A stretch of DNA of 64,000 bases from Archegozetes longisetosus. Lineage: Eukaryota; Arthropoda; Arachnida; Sarcoptiformes; Trhypochthoniidae. Of this stretch, positions 15,601 through 26,806 are shown in pieces. The DNA lies in contig JAEMBT020000002.1 of the NCBI GenBank assembly GCA_018873245.2, forward strand, positions 7,414,001-7,478,000, given 5' to 3'. How positions within the stretch are numbered: position 1 is the stretch's first letter; each line of letters begins with the position of its first letter. Under the pieces are notes generated by a model. That model did not search any database. It saw only the letters and a list, made by a program, of their open reading frames with translations, and was not told the DNA's origin. Made by a program: the position numbers and the translations under genes.

Positions 15601-18600
15601 TCAATGCTGTTTCTACGATTCTTCCATGCTAATGATGGCTTAAGGCTAAAAACTATTTCAAAAATAAGGGAAAGCATAACATAATCGCTGAGCACTCAAA
15701 TTTCCAGCTTTTATGGTTCATTTTCCTTCGTAACTGACTAAATCTAATTAATCCTAATGTTTTTCGATCTAATGAATGCATTAAGTGTTTTTAAAATGAA
15801 ACTTTCAGAATACGATAATTTGGAAATAACCGATAATGAAGTTAGCTATCAATAATAAGTCTAAATGATTTGAACTATCGAAAATTTGAATTTTCAATCA
15901 TGATAACATTTTTCAGTTTACTTTGTCTTTTACTTGAATACTTCGGTGGTAGAAAAATAAAAATTTATAATTAATTTTTACAAGCAAATCAATTGAAAAA
16001 AGTCAAAGTAAAACTTAACGTTTTTCTATTTAATAAATTGTTGGCGAGTAAATTGAAATAAAGTAAGGTTACTATCGATATATTAGACTTATTTAATGAC
16101 GCCAACTATTAATATGAAGATTTAGCGCAAAGCTAAGTCTGGAAAATGATTGAAATGACAAACTATATGTTTTTTCTAGTAGAAAAGGGATTATTGAGGA
16201 TTTTTCTGATAACAGCTCTCAACTATTTCAGGCGACTGTGAATAAAATGATGGACAACATAGTTAAACATTATATGAAAGCTGGCAAATAATGATAAGCT
16301 TACAAGAAGTCTATTTCTCCTGATAGAGTTTAAGTCTAGATTGTGAATGATAAATGAACACATGCACTATGTTTGGACTGCTATTATTCCTCTTATTAAC
16401 TATATGTCTAATCTATTACAATCTTTCTAAGCAAACAAACAGTCTATATTAAACCTGTTTAACTTATGTCATTTATATGTACTATCAATAGTGTCAATAT
16501 TTTAACTCTATCCTTTTCATTCATTTATTTTACTTTGTGTTGTTGAATTAGTGCTATAAAGTTCTATCTCTAATGTGCATCAGTTAGAAGTTGCACTGTA
16601 TGGTAACCCGACTATATGCTTCTCACTTAAATTGTTATCGGCTCAAATACTGCCAAACTTACTCCTATTACTTGTTTTTATTGCATTCAATAAGCATGAA
16701 TATTCCTCGCATCTGTTCGTTTTGATGACTTTGATGTTTTTTGATTGAGTGGAACTAAATGATTGAAATGAAAGATATATTCAAAGCGAACAGTATGAAA
16801 TAATTAGGACAAAACGGAGATTGCGGCTTGGTTTCTGGCTTTGAGCTGGAGTTAACTAGCAGAGAATAGTTGGTAGGATTAGAAAAATAGTATAGAATAT
16901 AATAGTACGCGGGATATTATTTAATGTTAGAGGCTCGCACGTGAATTTGTTGATTAAAATCTAGATTCAACAATTACATCATTCATGACAACACATCTAT
17001 TGTTAAGTATTTTCCTATTGTATTCTTTCTACTATTCTAACTATTCTACTATTCTTCTATTCTAACTATTCTACTATTCTTCTATTCTAACTATTCTCCT
17101 ACCAGCTCATGACTCATTTTGTATTAATGTTTCCTAATTTTGCAAACAGCTTCTCTACTCTTATCTGATTATATGCTACCATTCAATATAAATATAAGAC
17201 CAAGTAATTAAATGCTCTCGATGTTAATCAAAAGATAGATTCATTTTCGGATCAAATATTTTACCTAATGTCATTTGTTTTATTACAAGTTTGAAATATT
17301 TTCCAAAATCAGTCACAGATTGAAATAAGATATACCCTTTGGATAGGTAAAAATTGTGAAATTCTCAATTTTTCACATCAGAAAATATTTATCTCACATG
17401 CATTTAATTATCTTTAATCATCAAGTTCTCATTAACGCTTGTGCTCCACTGTTTCAGAATAAATTTATGTTAAATAATTACATTTTTCAATGTTTTAATT
17501 AGTGCATTCATTTTTGATCGCATCAATTGAGAGACTCGCAAATGAAATAAAACTTATTCAGAATATAACGGAAAGATTTATATCTGTTAAAAGCTTTATT
17601 CTAATGTCATTTAAGAATAAATATCGAAACATGACTGTGCTTTTACGGACACTGTTCTTATTACTGTATCTGACATCAAAAGTGATGATCTTTTATAACA
17701 AATGCCATTTCGCCTCAACTCGCATCTAATACGTTTCTATTATACCACACATTTTCCTCGACTTATACACATCTCTCTGTCCATTTCAACTTATAATCAC
17801 TTAATTTTATTATAACTCCTACTCTAGCAACTAATCAACACTTTACTTATCGATCACCTAATCTGGTTCTTGTTTTCATAATTATTATGCCCTAAATAAG
17901 ACTTGATTTTAGTGATTTGTTCAACTGTAGTGCGTAAACACCTGGTCTATAGATCTAGTTTTGGATGTTTGTTTTGTTCACTTTAAGTAGAATCAAACTG
18001 AATCGATATTTATTTCATTATATTTTTCTTTTATTTCCATCTACCTTCCAAATGAAAGCTTTTGTCAAACTCATCAAATTTTGTTTAGAGTATAAAACTT
18101 TTATGCTCAACTTTTCAAGTTTTGATGCAATAATTTTCGATTCTTTTAAAACGTCTTCCAGCCCAACAACTTTAGCACAAACGACAAAAGATTAGTGAAC
18201 TTTAAGTTTTGAGAGGTTTCGGATGTTAGACAGAGATTGGATAGAATTTAGAGCTCTATTTGCCTGAAATTCATATAAATCTGTTCACAGATTTCCTATC
18301 AGAATGAGAATTAATGTTTATTTGATTCAGAGCGGTTCTGCAAAGTATTGATAATAGAAAATCATGTCTTTTTGACTCATTCACTCAATTAGAGACGGTA
18401 TGAAAGAGAAACTGTGAGAAAATAGCATTTATATGATTACATAAACTTTCTGGCAGAACAATTTGCATTATTTAATACTTCCTGCTCACTATCAATACGT
18501 TTGATTTATCGTTCATATTATGTCACATTTTTCTTTCATTCAATAAACTTGATTTATGAGTTATATTTTAGTGTGCCATCAAATATGTTAATTATATTGT

Positions 18601-21600
18601 TCATTACAGACTGTCTTCATCTACAAATATATCGCGACAGTAAAGATCGCTGCAAAAATGGTCCCACTAAATCATCACTTTCTTTAGATGGATTCCTAGC
18701 AATGGAAACCGGATTCACGTTAGAAAAAGAAAGCAATACTATTGCTATCATCTGCAAAGAGATTGTCGTACTTTTGGCTTTCGATACTAGGGAAGTACTG
18801 ATTCAATGGCAGGTCAAGATTAGGACTCATCTGAGCGAAGGTCTGTAGAATATGTGGTTTAAGTGGAAAGTTGTTTAAAGTTTGTTCAAACGGATATTAT
18901 TTTAGAGCAACACTTTCTCGTCCAAATCACAAATCTTCCCTCAAAAAGTAAACTAACTTGTGGCCCGGCAAGACTTCATCTTCAAGATCATGCATTCTGC
19001 TTAGTTTCCGGGATACCACCCCGTCTTCTTGGCTATTGGCCATTGAAAGAATTAAGAAGATTCGGTGTTATTGATGGCAAGTTTTGCTTTGAAGGTGGCT
19101 CTCAATGCGGAAAAGGCAAGACAAGTGTTTCAATAGATAAAAGATTATTTAAAGAAAGTCAAACTACAAGCTTTTGTTGCCATCTCAAATGTCATTATAA
19201 TACAAAAGTATAAAAGTTTTTTAGAATTCTAACGGAAGCTCAAAGTCAATGGCTGGACAATGCAATAAATCTTAATTTATCGGTCCATTAGTGAACTGAA
19301 TCTTATAATGAATTTGTTTCCAATTAAATGTTCATAAGTTAATAATTGCTCTTTATAAGACATTTATCTGAATTACTTTACAAACTATTAAATTATTGGG
19401 GAAATAGAGCTGAGTATGAGTTTGAAATGGGAAAATAATCTGTCATTTGACATCAATCTGGGAGGTCTGGCTCTAGTATTTGGAGTCGCATTTCAATCGT
19501 ACTTACTCCTAATAAGTCATTTTTCAGACATCGACAATCTATTAATCATATCCTTTAAGCTACTTGTCAAAAATGATTTGATCCCTATACTTTTCAATAT
19601 TTATCTCACAGATTCTAGTCAAAAAGTGTAGCTAAACAATTGGATAAAGTCTAGGCAGTATTTATTATCAGATTTTGAATAAGTGTAATGTTATGCATTT
19701 GCTTCTTCAATTGAAGCGTTTCTAGATGAAAGTTCAATAAATCTCTTTCCAAACGAATAACCATTTAGTGGCTTTCTCAAAACTGTAGCCAATTACTATT
19801 GATTGAGAGTATTTTTGTTTTTTGGAGAAGAAGTATCTATTTTGAGGCGCCAGAAATATCTTTCTACATTAGCAATAATTATCATAACTGAATTAGGAGT
19901 CAGTCAGCACTTCTCAAACAACTCAGTTCTATAGGGAACACACATTTAATTTGTCTCTCGAAACGCTTCATAAAAGAATAATCTTGTAGAATATAAACAG
20001 TCTTGTAATTAGTCCTTATATTTTAGTGTAGATAATCTGTTGAAGCAAAGCAAAGCGGAACAACTATGAAAATACAAAGAACTGAACAATGTTTGTATTG
20101 TCTATATGAAAGTTAGTAATCTGTAATTAAATTTTCAGGAGAGGGCTTACACATATTGCACACCAACCAAACTGAAGATTTAGCCAACGCTTTTCAATTA
20201 GCTTCCCAGGGAAGACTTCATGGAAAAAGAAGACAAATATCAAACAAGAACTCATGTAAGTTGCCATCAAAATCAATCTAACACAATCTTCTATAAACTT
20301 ATACATTTATTTAATAGCTATCGACTGTTCTGCCCGAATGTCTTTGCAACAAACCAAATGTCATAAAAGTTGTGAATGTGGTAGTAATGAATCAAGTCGT
20401 CCGCTTATTAGTTCAGGCTCTGAGAGTAGTGTTTGTGACGCCTGTTCTGAAATAATAAGATTTAACAGTTCTAACTATGACAACGAAACCAGTTGTGACG
20501 AGCAGTATTCTTCTCGTTCCACATGTTGTACTATTTTAAGATGCGAATCCAACCTAAGCACTGGAGGACAGCCTTATATTTCCTCAGCTAGTGTCGCAGC
20601 TGATAATGAGTGCTTTTTTACTTCTTCACCATCTCTAGCAATGCTCAATAATTGTACAGACAATCGACGCTCAGTACACGGCTTGTCAAATATAGATAGC
20701 AATACTTTGCCGCGTACTACCAATGATTGCAATCGCTGCTCATGGGCTTTGTCTTCGTGTAATAGATGTGCACATCATTATTGCTCTGATAATAACGGCT
20801 GTGCTGATGATCTTTCAAATAAAACTTTGCCCAACAATACTATATCAGCTATCAATTTATCAGATCTCAGATCTATTTCTCCTACATCAATCAGAGAGTG
20901 TCTTCGACATCATAACCATCAGATTAATAATGCAAATAAGAGCGGATCAATGGTTCCAGATCGAGCCTCGTTATGTTCTCAAAGTTCTCATAGCAGTTCT
21001 CATAGTAATAGTAGTAATAGTAGTGGTTCTCATAGCAGTGGAAGATGTAATTGTGCTAATAATGAATACTCTGTTCCCACCACTCAACACAAGCCTCATA
21101 TAATTTTAGACATGCTTTATGACAAACCGAAAAATTTTCAGCACAAGCTCTCCAAATCTCAACTTATCCCCTTATGTACTTGTCAATTGGATCAATTAGA
21201 TCTTACAAATAGGAATTTCGGCTTTACTCATAAATTCGTTTCAACAACTATTAGACCTGAAAATTCTAACGACTTATCGATTATGCCATTAAAAGACTTA
21301 AATAGTGCTAAGTGTCAGCGAATCGAAGAGTGCAGTGAACAGCATTATGCAGTTCCTCGTACTGCTTTAGCTCATATTTACTTGAAGGTAATTTAAATTT
21401 ATTGCTAACTTTCTAATTGCTTTTCATTAGAATATTGTTCCTAGTAAATGTGCTTGGAATCTGAATTTTCTGCTTAAACTTTAAGTCCTTAATTCAACTC
21501 TAATTCAATCAAATCTGTGACGTTTAATGCTATTAAAGATACTCAACTTAATTGAAACTTTTTCAAAGACAAAAATTTCTTCTTTTCAAATTACAGAGCA

Positions 21601-23758
21601 CTGACAAAAATAATAACATAGATTATACGATATTTGTTTGACTTGAAAATTTCAATAATTGTGAATATAAATTATGCAGGAATTAAAGCAAACGCAAAAT
21701 TCAATATTGGATGAGACGAGTCAGAATATGCAAAACCCTTTTGGTGAACAGTACGACATTCCGCGAAAATACAGAGTAATATATTTCTCTCTACCAGTCC
21801 CTCCCTTTTCTAATTCAATTTAATTGTTAAACTTGAAATATTTATTTTAGGATACCCTCATTCAGTCCTGTCAACCACTTTGTTCGTGTGCCATATCCTC
21901 AATGGCTCGTAAAAGAAATAACAGCATATCTTTTGAATCGAATAATTTCAATTCTGATGCTTTAGCTGAAATAAATAGAGTGGCCAACAATTGCACACTT
22001 CTTACGAATAATGCTTATCAGACGCCTGTTAAGCCGATCAATCAATTTATGGTTAGTTCATGTCAAAATTTAGATTCTTGCCAACAAGGCTCAGATTGGA
22101 TTCAGCCTCAACTCTTAAATCCATTAGGAATCGAAAGAGTAACAATTAACCTACAAAGTCAATATAGACCTGATAAACAGTTTTCAGCCAATATTGCTGT
22201 CGTTGACACTCCCGAAACTGTTAGAGTTAATAATTTTAACACTGATAAAACTTCTATAATGGAACTGCAACAAAGTAAATCTACTCTATCTTACTCCAAA
22301 CCTGACCAAGTTAATATCGATTCAGTAAACAAACAGCAAAATATCTTAACTCATTCAACTCTAGACTCAACAAGTGGTCAAACTCCTAAAACTCATAATT
22401 ATGTTAATATGCATTTTGTCCAATCGATAGCATTTTACGAGAATATTAAGTGTAAAGAAGAACCAATTGAATATAACAATCAGATGATGGATAGGAAAGT
22501 TAAAGAACCAATGCCTTCGCCTTTACTTAACGATCAAAACACTGAACATTATGAGATGATGTCATTCAACGATAAGAATCTTTTCCGAGAATCGACCAAC
22601 TCGACAGAGAGCAAATCGATTGATAACTATATGCTTATGCAACCGATTATGTCAAAGGAAACATCATATATGAAGGACGAAAATGCTCTAAAATCAATAC
22701 AAAATTCTTTAGTAAAGCCTGCAATAGAAAATGCTTTAGCTAAGTCTACAATAGACTACGGATTAGCCAAGCCTGCAATACAGCATTCGGTCGAAACTTC
22801 AGTCGAGACTGTCAAGTCAAACGAGAAGAAAACAAATCTGCCAATATCCAAATCACATAGTCTTTATTCGGGACCAGTCAATCAACTCAAAGCTAAATTA
22901 TCATTTCGCCAGCGGTCCAACTCGACTGAAGCAAGAAATAGGAATCAAAAGTTCTGCTTATCTGACACGAGTCCGTCATCGTGTCCCTCATCACCATCTT
23001 TAAATTCAAAGTTATGTAAACAGAACAGGCAATTTTTCATTCTTTCTAAGCTGTCATATAAATCAAAAGAGAAATCATTTAGTATTGACGATATATCACC
23101 GGCACAGCTATCAGTTTCTCGCAATCACTATTTCAAACTCGGTCAAAGCATACCATTTCATAAATCAGCTGATTGTTTGAGACAAAGAACTGATGATTAC
23201 CGCTCATCAGAAGAGGATTTATGCACTAGTAGTCAAATAACAGTTCTTTGTGCCAGTCCTGTCAAGACTTCTTGCTGCAGTGTAGCCAATAGACCATCAA
23301 ATAAAATACAATCCACTGAGAACTGCAATGTTGTTGATGACACTTTGGCTGATGTTATCACTGGAAACAAAACTGACTCTAAGGTTCATCAAAATTTAAA
23401 CGATAACCTAAATTTTCTTGATAGCACTTCATCCTCAGACATGAGCGATTACATCGAGACTTTATCTCTTTGCTCAAGAACTAGCAGTGGAAGTGACCCA
23501 ACATATGTAAGGAGTGAGGATTTAACAGGAAAATCTTTACCAATAAACTCGATATCACTTAAGCCGAGATCTAGGACAGAATATTCAGTTGAGAGTAAAG
23601 TAACAGAATATTCAGTCGAGAGCAAAATAACAGAATATTCAGTTGAGAGCAAAATGATAGATTGTACGACTAGTCAGCTACATAAACCACTTACTGAACC
23701 ACTGATTCATTCTCCTTCTCCCGGATATCAAAGCCAGACTTCTCCCCCTCTCTTATGA
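2215..23758 (+). CDS. DOK7: DOK7-like adaptor protein (PH + IRS-type PTB), 8 coding exons, about 1244 aa
   Basis: Exons: 2215-2271, 2374-2419, 18610-18840, 18906-19115, 20139-20255, 20318-21387, 21680-21775, 21851-23758; all phases agree. Exon 1 gives VEGCLKYRDGRK and exon 2 WKARWGLVTKLSPVA, matching the start of the vertebrate DOK7 PH domain. Exon 3 finishes the PH domain (to about residue 112). Exons 4-5 encode the PTB domain (about 113-205), with GPARLHL, IPPRLLGYWPLKELRRFG and FEGGSQCG. In the family, Dok-7 binds and activates the receptor kinase MuSK at neuromuscular synapses; here this is inferred by homology. The long Ser/Asn-rich tail has YxxP motifs at about residues 471, 488, 564 and 602, and a threefold TEYSVESK repeat near 1185-1211. 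Intron 4 (19116-20138) uses a GC donor. A second ATG sits immediately upstream at 2212, so the start could be one codon earlier. AATAAA lies at 23817. The tail is far longer than in human DOK7 (about 500 aa in all). Confidence 0.92.
3068..3131. repeat. Short tandem repeat, about 15-bp unit
   Basis: Four adjoining variants of AAATTCATATTTGAC, inside DOK7 intron 2. Confidence 0.8.
4419..4469. repeat. (CT)n microsatellite
   Basis: Nearly pure CT dinucleotides, then an imperfect CT-rich stretch to about 4482. It creates an artefactual Ser/Leu-rich reading frame. Confidence 0.95.
5432..5482. repeat. (CT)n microsatellite
   Basis: About 25 CT units inside DOK7 intron 2. Confidence 0.95.
6123..6170. 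repeat. Dispersed small hairpin repeat, copy a
   Basis: Left arm ATAAAGTCCTATTT and right arm ATAACACTTTATAGGAC are inverted complements around a short loop. It is the same family as the copies at 6311, 15071, 16550, 24280 and 63394. Confidence 0.6.
6311..6372. repeat. Dispersed small hairpin repeat, copy b
   Basis: The left arm AGTGCTGTTATATGCTATCT pairs imperfectly with the right arm AGACAGCATTTTATAGCACT; the loop is about 20 nt. The left arm is followed by the shared CTATCTCTAA motif. Confidence 0.65.
9531..9599. repeat. Compound (AC)n(CT)n microsatellite
   Basis: An AC tract switches directly into a CT tract, inside DOK7 intron 2. Confidence 0.95.
11936..12015. repeat. Tandem repeat, about 14-bp unit
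   Basis: About six variants of GGTACACATTTAA in a row, inside DOK7 intron 2. Confidence 0.85.
15071..15129. repeat. Dispersed small hairpin repeat, copy c
   Basis: The left arm AAAGCCCTATCTCTATTA faces the right arm AATAGCACTTTATAGCACTC, in the same arrangement as the other copies. Confidence 0.6.
15422..15447. repeat. (AG)n microsatellite
   Basis: Pure GA dinucleotides, inside DOK7 intron 2. Confidence 0.95.
16550..16608. repeat. Dispersed small hairpin repeat, copy d (right arm decayed)
   Basis: The left arm AGTGCTATAAAGTTCTATCT, followed by CTAAT, is the best-preserved left arm of the family. The right arm is degenerate. Confidence 0.5.
17025..17098. repeat. Tandem repeat, about 25-bp unit
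   Basis: Repeated TCTAACTATTCTACTATTCT units, about three copies, inside DOK7 intron 2. Confidence 0.85.
23576..23656 (+). repeat. In-frame 27-bp tandem repeat in the DOK7-like C-terminus
   Basis: Three 27-bp units encode TEYSVESK plus one variable residue (V, I, M). Each unit repeats the tyrosine in an EYSVE context. Confidence 0.95.
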
Positions 23759-24760
23759 ATCAAAATCAAAAATACCATCTCATTAACTTATCTTTTCTCT
23801 AATTTCATTTCACTGCAATAAAGTCTTGTGATCTTTTAGTATGTTTACAACAAATCACTTTTTCTATATCTTTACACTATTATTACTCATTGATCAGACC
23901 ATACTGAGAGATATCAGACTATATTCAGAGATATCAGACTATATTCAGAGATATCACGATTTTTATGTTCAACTATAAGAAAGATAATCATGTTTTTCAA
24001 AATACAATAAACTGACTGACATTAGTTTGGATTGTTCTCTTTTCGATCATATCTCATAAATCTGAATGTATTGTTAAAGATTTGATTGATTTTAACACAC
24101 ACTAAATGTATTAATATAATGTAAAAATACACGTTTTGTAAGATTTGCTAAACATTTACTATTTACTAATCTATCGGTTTTGTACTTGTGATCTTATATT
24201 GATAGAACTAATATTTATTCATCATGTTGATTCTCTAATACAATTTTTCAATTCATTTCATTTTAATATATTGTCTTTAAGTCCTATCAAGTTTTATCTC
24301 TAGTCTAATATCATTATATGTAATGTCACTAGAGATTGCAATTTATAGCACTCTGGGAACGATATCGACATATCAGTGATTCATTCACTGAAATTTCAAA
24401 TACTGCCGACTATTGATTGATATTTACAAAATTTCACTTTTGTAGAGTTTTTTATTTATGAAGTGTTAACAGAAATTTCTAAGTCAAGATTTATAAAAAG
24501 TTTTTTTTTCAAAGAATATATGCGTATAATTTATGAAATTAAAATACAATTTCAAATCTATATAGCTATTGATTTTATAAGTTTTATCGAAAGTTTTATC
24601 AAAAGTTTATTTTATAAGTTCTTCGAAGTGAATTCAACTTCTACTTAAAATTTCATCAATTTCAGTTGATTGTTGTGCTTGATTGCAATTAGAATTTAAT
24701 CAGAATCTACAGCTGAAAACTTAGTTGAGATTGAGGAAGGATAATAGGATAGGTAAAAAT
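23759..24760. other. Convergent intergenic region with the DOK7 3' end
   Basis: Contains the DOK7 poly(A) signal AATAAA (23817-23822), an approximately 21-bp tandem repeat (23888-23955, units like GATATCAGACTATATTCAGA) and hairpin repeat copy e. No gene seen. Confidence 0.6.
24280..24353. repeat. Dispersed small hairpin repeat, copy e
   Basis: The left arm AAGTCCTATCAAGTTTTATC, followed by TCTAGT, pairs with the right arm ACTAGAGATTGCAATTTATA, followed by GCACTC. The CTAGT/ACTAG ends are exact complements. Confidence 0.65.
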
Positions 24761-25399
24761 TTAATTAGTATTTCTTTTAATACCAGGTAAATCGACGTTA
24801 GAATACATGGCATAATTACGCCATTTGTTAGGCTTTACGTGCGAGTACTCCAAAGGAAAATTTGTTCGTTTCAGCTTAAATGACGAGAATATAGATAAGA
24901 GAGTTTTTTCTTCTCTCTTCAAGAATCCCATCAATAACTTGGTTCTTTCAATTTTATTATTACAAATGTAAATGACTGCATCGTATAACACTTTCATTGG
25001 TATATAAAAGAATGGTGGATCAAACACTATCACTCTCCAATAATCTTGTTCTTCTGATAAATCTGTTGAATTAGGGTCTCGAAGGTCGAAGTAACGAAAT
25101 TTTGGTAGATATTTAAAACGAGTGTCTATATCTAGGAGACTCACTTGTTCTCCTTCCTTTTTCCACCAGGTATCTGCTAACGATGGTGTGCATAGACAAC
25201 AACTTGATTCTGCCCCAAATGTATAGCGAAGTGCTTCCAGTATTGCTTCCACTGTTTTCTCAGTCCAAAAGTATTGCTCTAAATCACGACGCTCTTCGAA
25301 ACCATTGACGAACATTGAACGTTTGTAGTAATTACGAGGAACACTTATCAAATCACTTTTTGATTCTACTTTTGAAATCTCTTCACATTCCGAACCCAT
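24761..25399 (-). CDS. EEF1AKMT1: N6-adenine-MTase family protein (EEF1AKMT1/N6AMT2-like), 212 aa, intronless
   Basis: A single open frame from the first in-frame ATG (25399) after an upstream stop. The motif DPPF at about residues 127-130 is the catalytic motif IV of N6-type methyltransferases; here it sits in WRVIVFDPPF. An upstream FWTEKTVEAILEAL segment and a SLLDIDTRF segment fit the N6-adenineMlase family, whose human member EEF1AKMT1 methylates lysine 79 of translation factor eEF1A. The length matches human EEF1AKMT1 (about 214 aa). Relatives in this fold include ZCCHC4-type rRNA m6A methyltransferases, so the substrate is inferred and not proved. It is convergent with the DOK7-like gene and lies on the same strand as PPME1. 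Confidence 0.75.
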   Translation of the reverse strand: MGSECEEISKVESKSDLISVPRNYYKRSMFVNGFEERRDLEQYFWTEKTVEAILEALRYTFGAESSCCLCTPSLADTWWKKEGEQVSLLDIDTRFKYLPKFRYFDLRDPNSTDLSEEQDYWRVIVFDPPFFYIPMKVLYDAVIYICNNKIERTKLLMGFLKREEKTLLSIFSSFKLKRTNFPLEYSHVKPNKWRNYAMYSNVDLPGIKRNTN

Positions 25400-26806
25400 C
25401 ACTTGTTTGTTTCTTTTTTGAGTATACTTTTTACTGATCAAAATATATGAGATTCTTTCGCTGCCTAAACGTTTGGTTTATAGTCTCTCTGTTTGGGATA
25501 ATCACAGAAAACTAGATTGCATGTAAATTATGTAATGCATTGTTGAGTGGTTACTATGGAAACGAGTACGCAATAGTCAATCCTATTTAGGTAGGGCTTA
25601 ACTTAACAAACTTACAACTTTTACGAGTTTTACAACTTCTGCAACTTTTGACAGACATCTCGTTTTGAATATTTGATAAGTAAAAAATAAGTTACATATT
25701 CTAATTTTAATAAATATTCAGTAAACTGAAAATACTAAACTTTAGGTATTTGATTAATTACTAAACTGAGTCGTTTAGTCATTATTCAGTTCAAAGTCTC
25801 TATTCAGATAAGCCTATTTTACGTTACCACAGGTTTCGCAACTTTTCAACTTTCATAACGTTTGCAATTCGTTCAAATCCACAGAATACATTGCATATGA
25901 AAGGTAGGATCACCAATGATATATCTGAGCTTTCAAACACATATTTTATTTACATTATCATTATCATATTATCATTAAATTTGAGCGCGTACGAAAAAGT
26001 TGATAATAAATCATCGAACTTTATATAATTGAAAGTCATTTTTGCGACTATTGTTAGATTTACATTAATAGTTCTCTTCCAAATACAAATGATTAACTTT
26101 TTCAATGACTTAATATCGATTAATTCGATCAAAAAAATTATTTCTGAGTTAAATATATAAAAAGTTATTCTCTTAATGTTTATTTTGATTGAAAGTTTTA
26201 CTAAATGAATATTTTATGTTTACCCTACGATGGAATATGCACTCATCTATTATTAGGAAAGTTTACTGCAATGTTAAAGAACATCTCTTACATATCATTA
26301 ATATGAATATTTTTGAAGAAGAATAGTATTATGAGTATGACTACCCTTAAATTGAAAGGGAATTCCGATTACTAAAGCTTGGAACTTACCCAGCTTTTCA
26401 TACCCTTATCTAACTTTTGGCTTGGCACAACGTACAGTTGATATGAATCAGAGTTAGCACTAATATAATCATTTGTATGGATGTAAATCATTCATATGTT
26501 ATAATCATTTCTGTTTCTATACTATCAAAACTTTTTACGATAAGACTTATCTTTATATTATCTTTGACATTAGTTAGGAATTCAATAGTTAACTGAAATC
26601 AAAACCTATACGTTTATGTCTTAATGTTTACGCTTTGGTGTTTTAGTTTCAAACGTGAGGCTCTTATTAAATATGAACAATAATCGATTTTGATTAGAAC
26701 AAAAAAGAACTACTTTTATTAACTTAAATATGTCAAAAGATATACAATAAATTAAATAAAGAGAAACCCGTTAACAAAAAACACTAATAAAACACAATCA
26801 ATAGAG
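25400..26806. other. Intergenic region between the methyltransferase and PPME1
   Basis: AT-rich, with no recognisable gene. The minus-strand poly(A) signal for PPME1 is probably at 26715-26720 (TTTATT on the plus strand). Confidence 0.55.

Larger units (their letters stand above)
2420..18609 (+). other. DOK7: Giant intron 2 of the DOK7-like gene (16.2 kb)
   Basis: Donor GTCTGT after the codon base G at 2419; acceptor ATTACAG before 18610. The two bases at 18610 complete an Asp codon. The intron contains microsatellites and hairpin repeats, listed separately, and no recognisable nested gene. The other introns of this gene are 65 to about 1023 bp. Confidence 0.85.

Noticed and set aside
20723-21103. 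126-codon ORF overlapping DOK7 exon 6
   Set aside because: Shadow frame of a Ser/Asn/His-rich coding exon giving an Ile/Val-rich nonsense protein.
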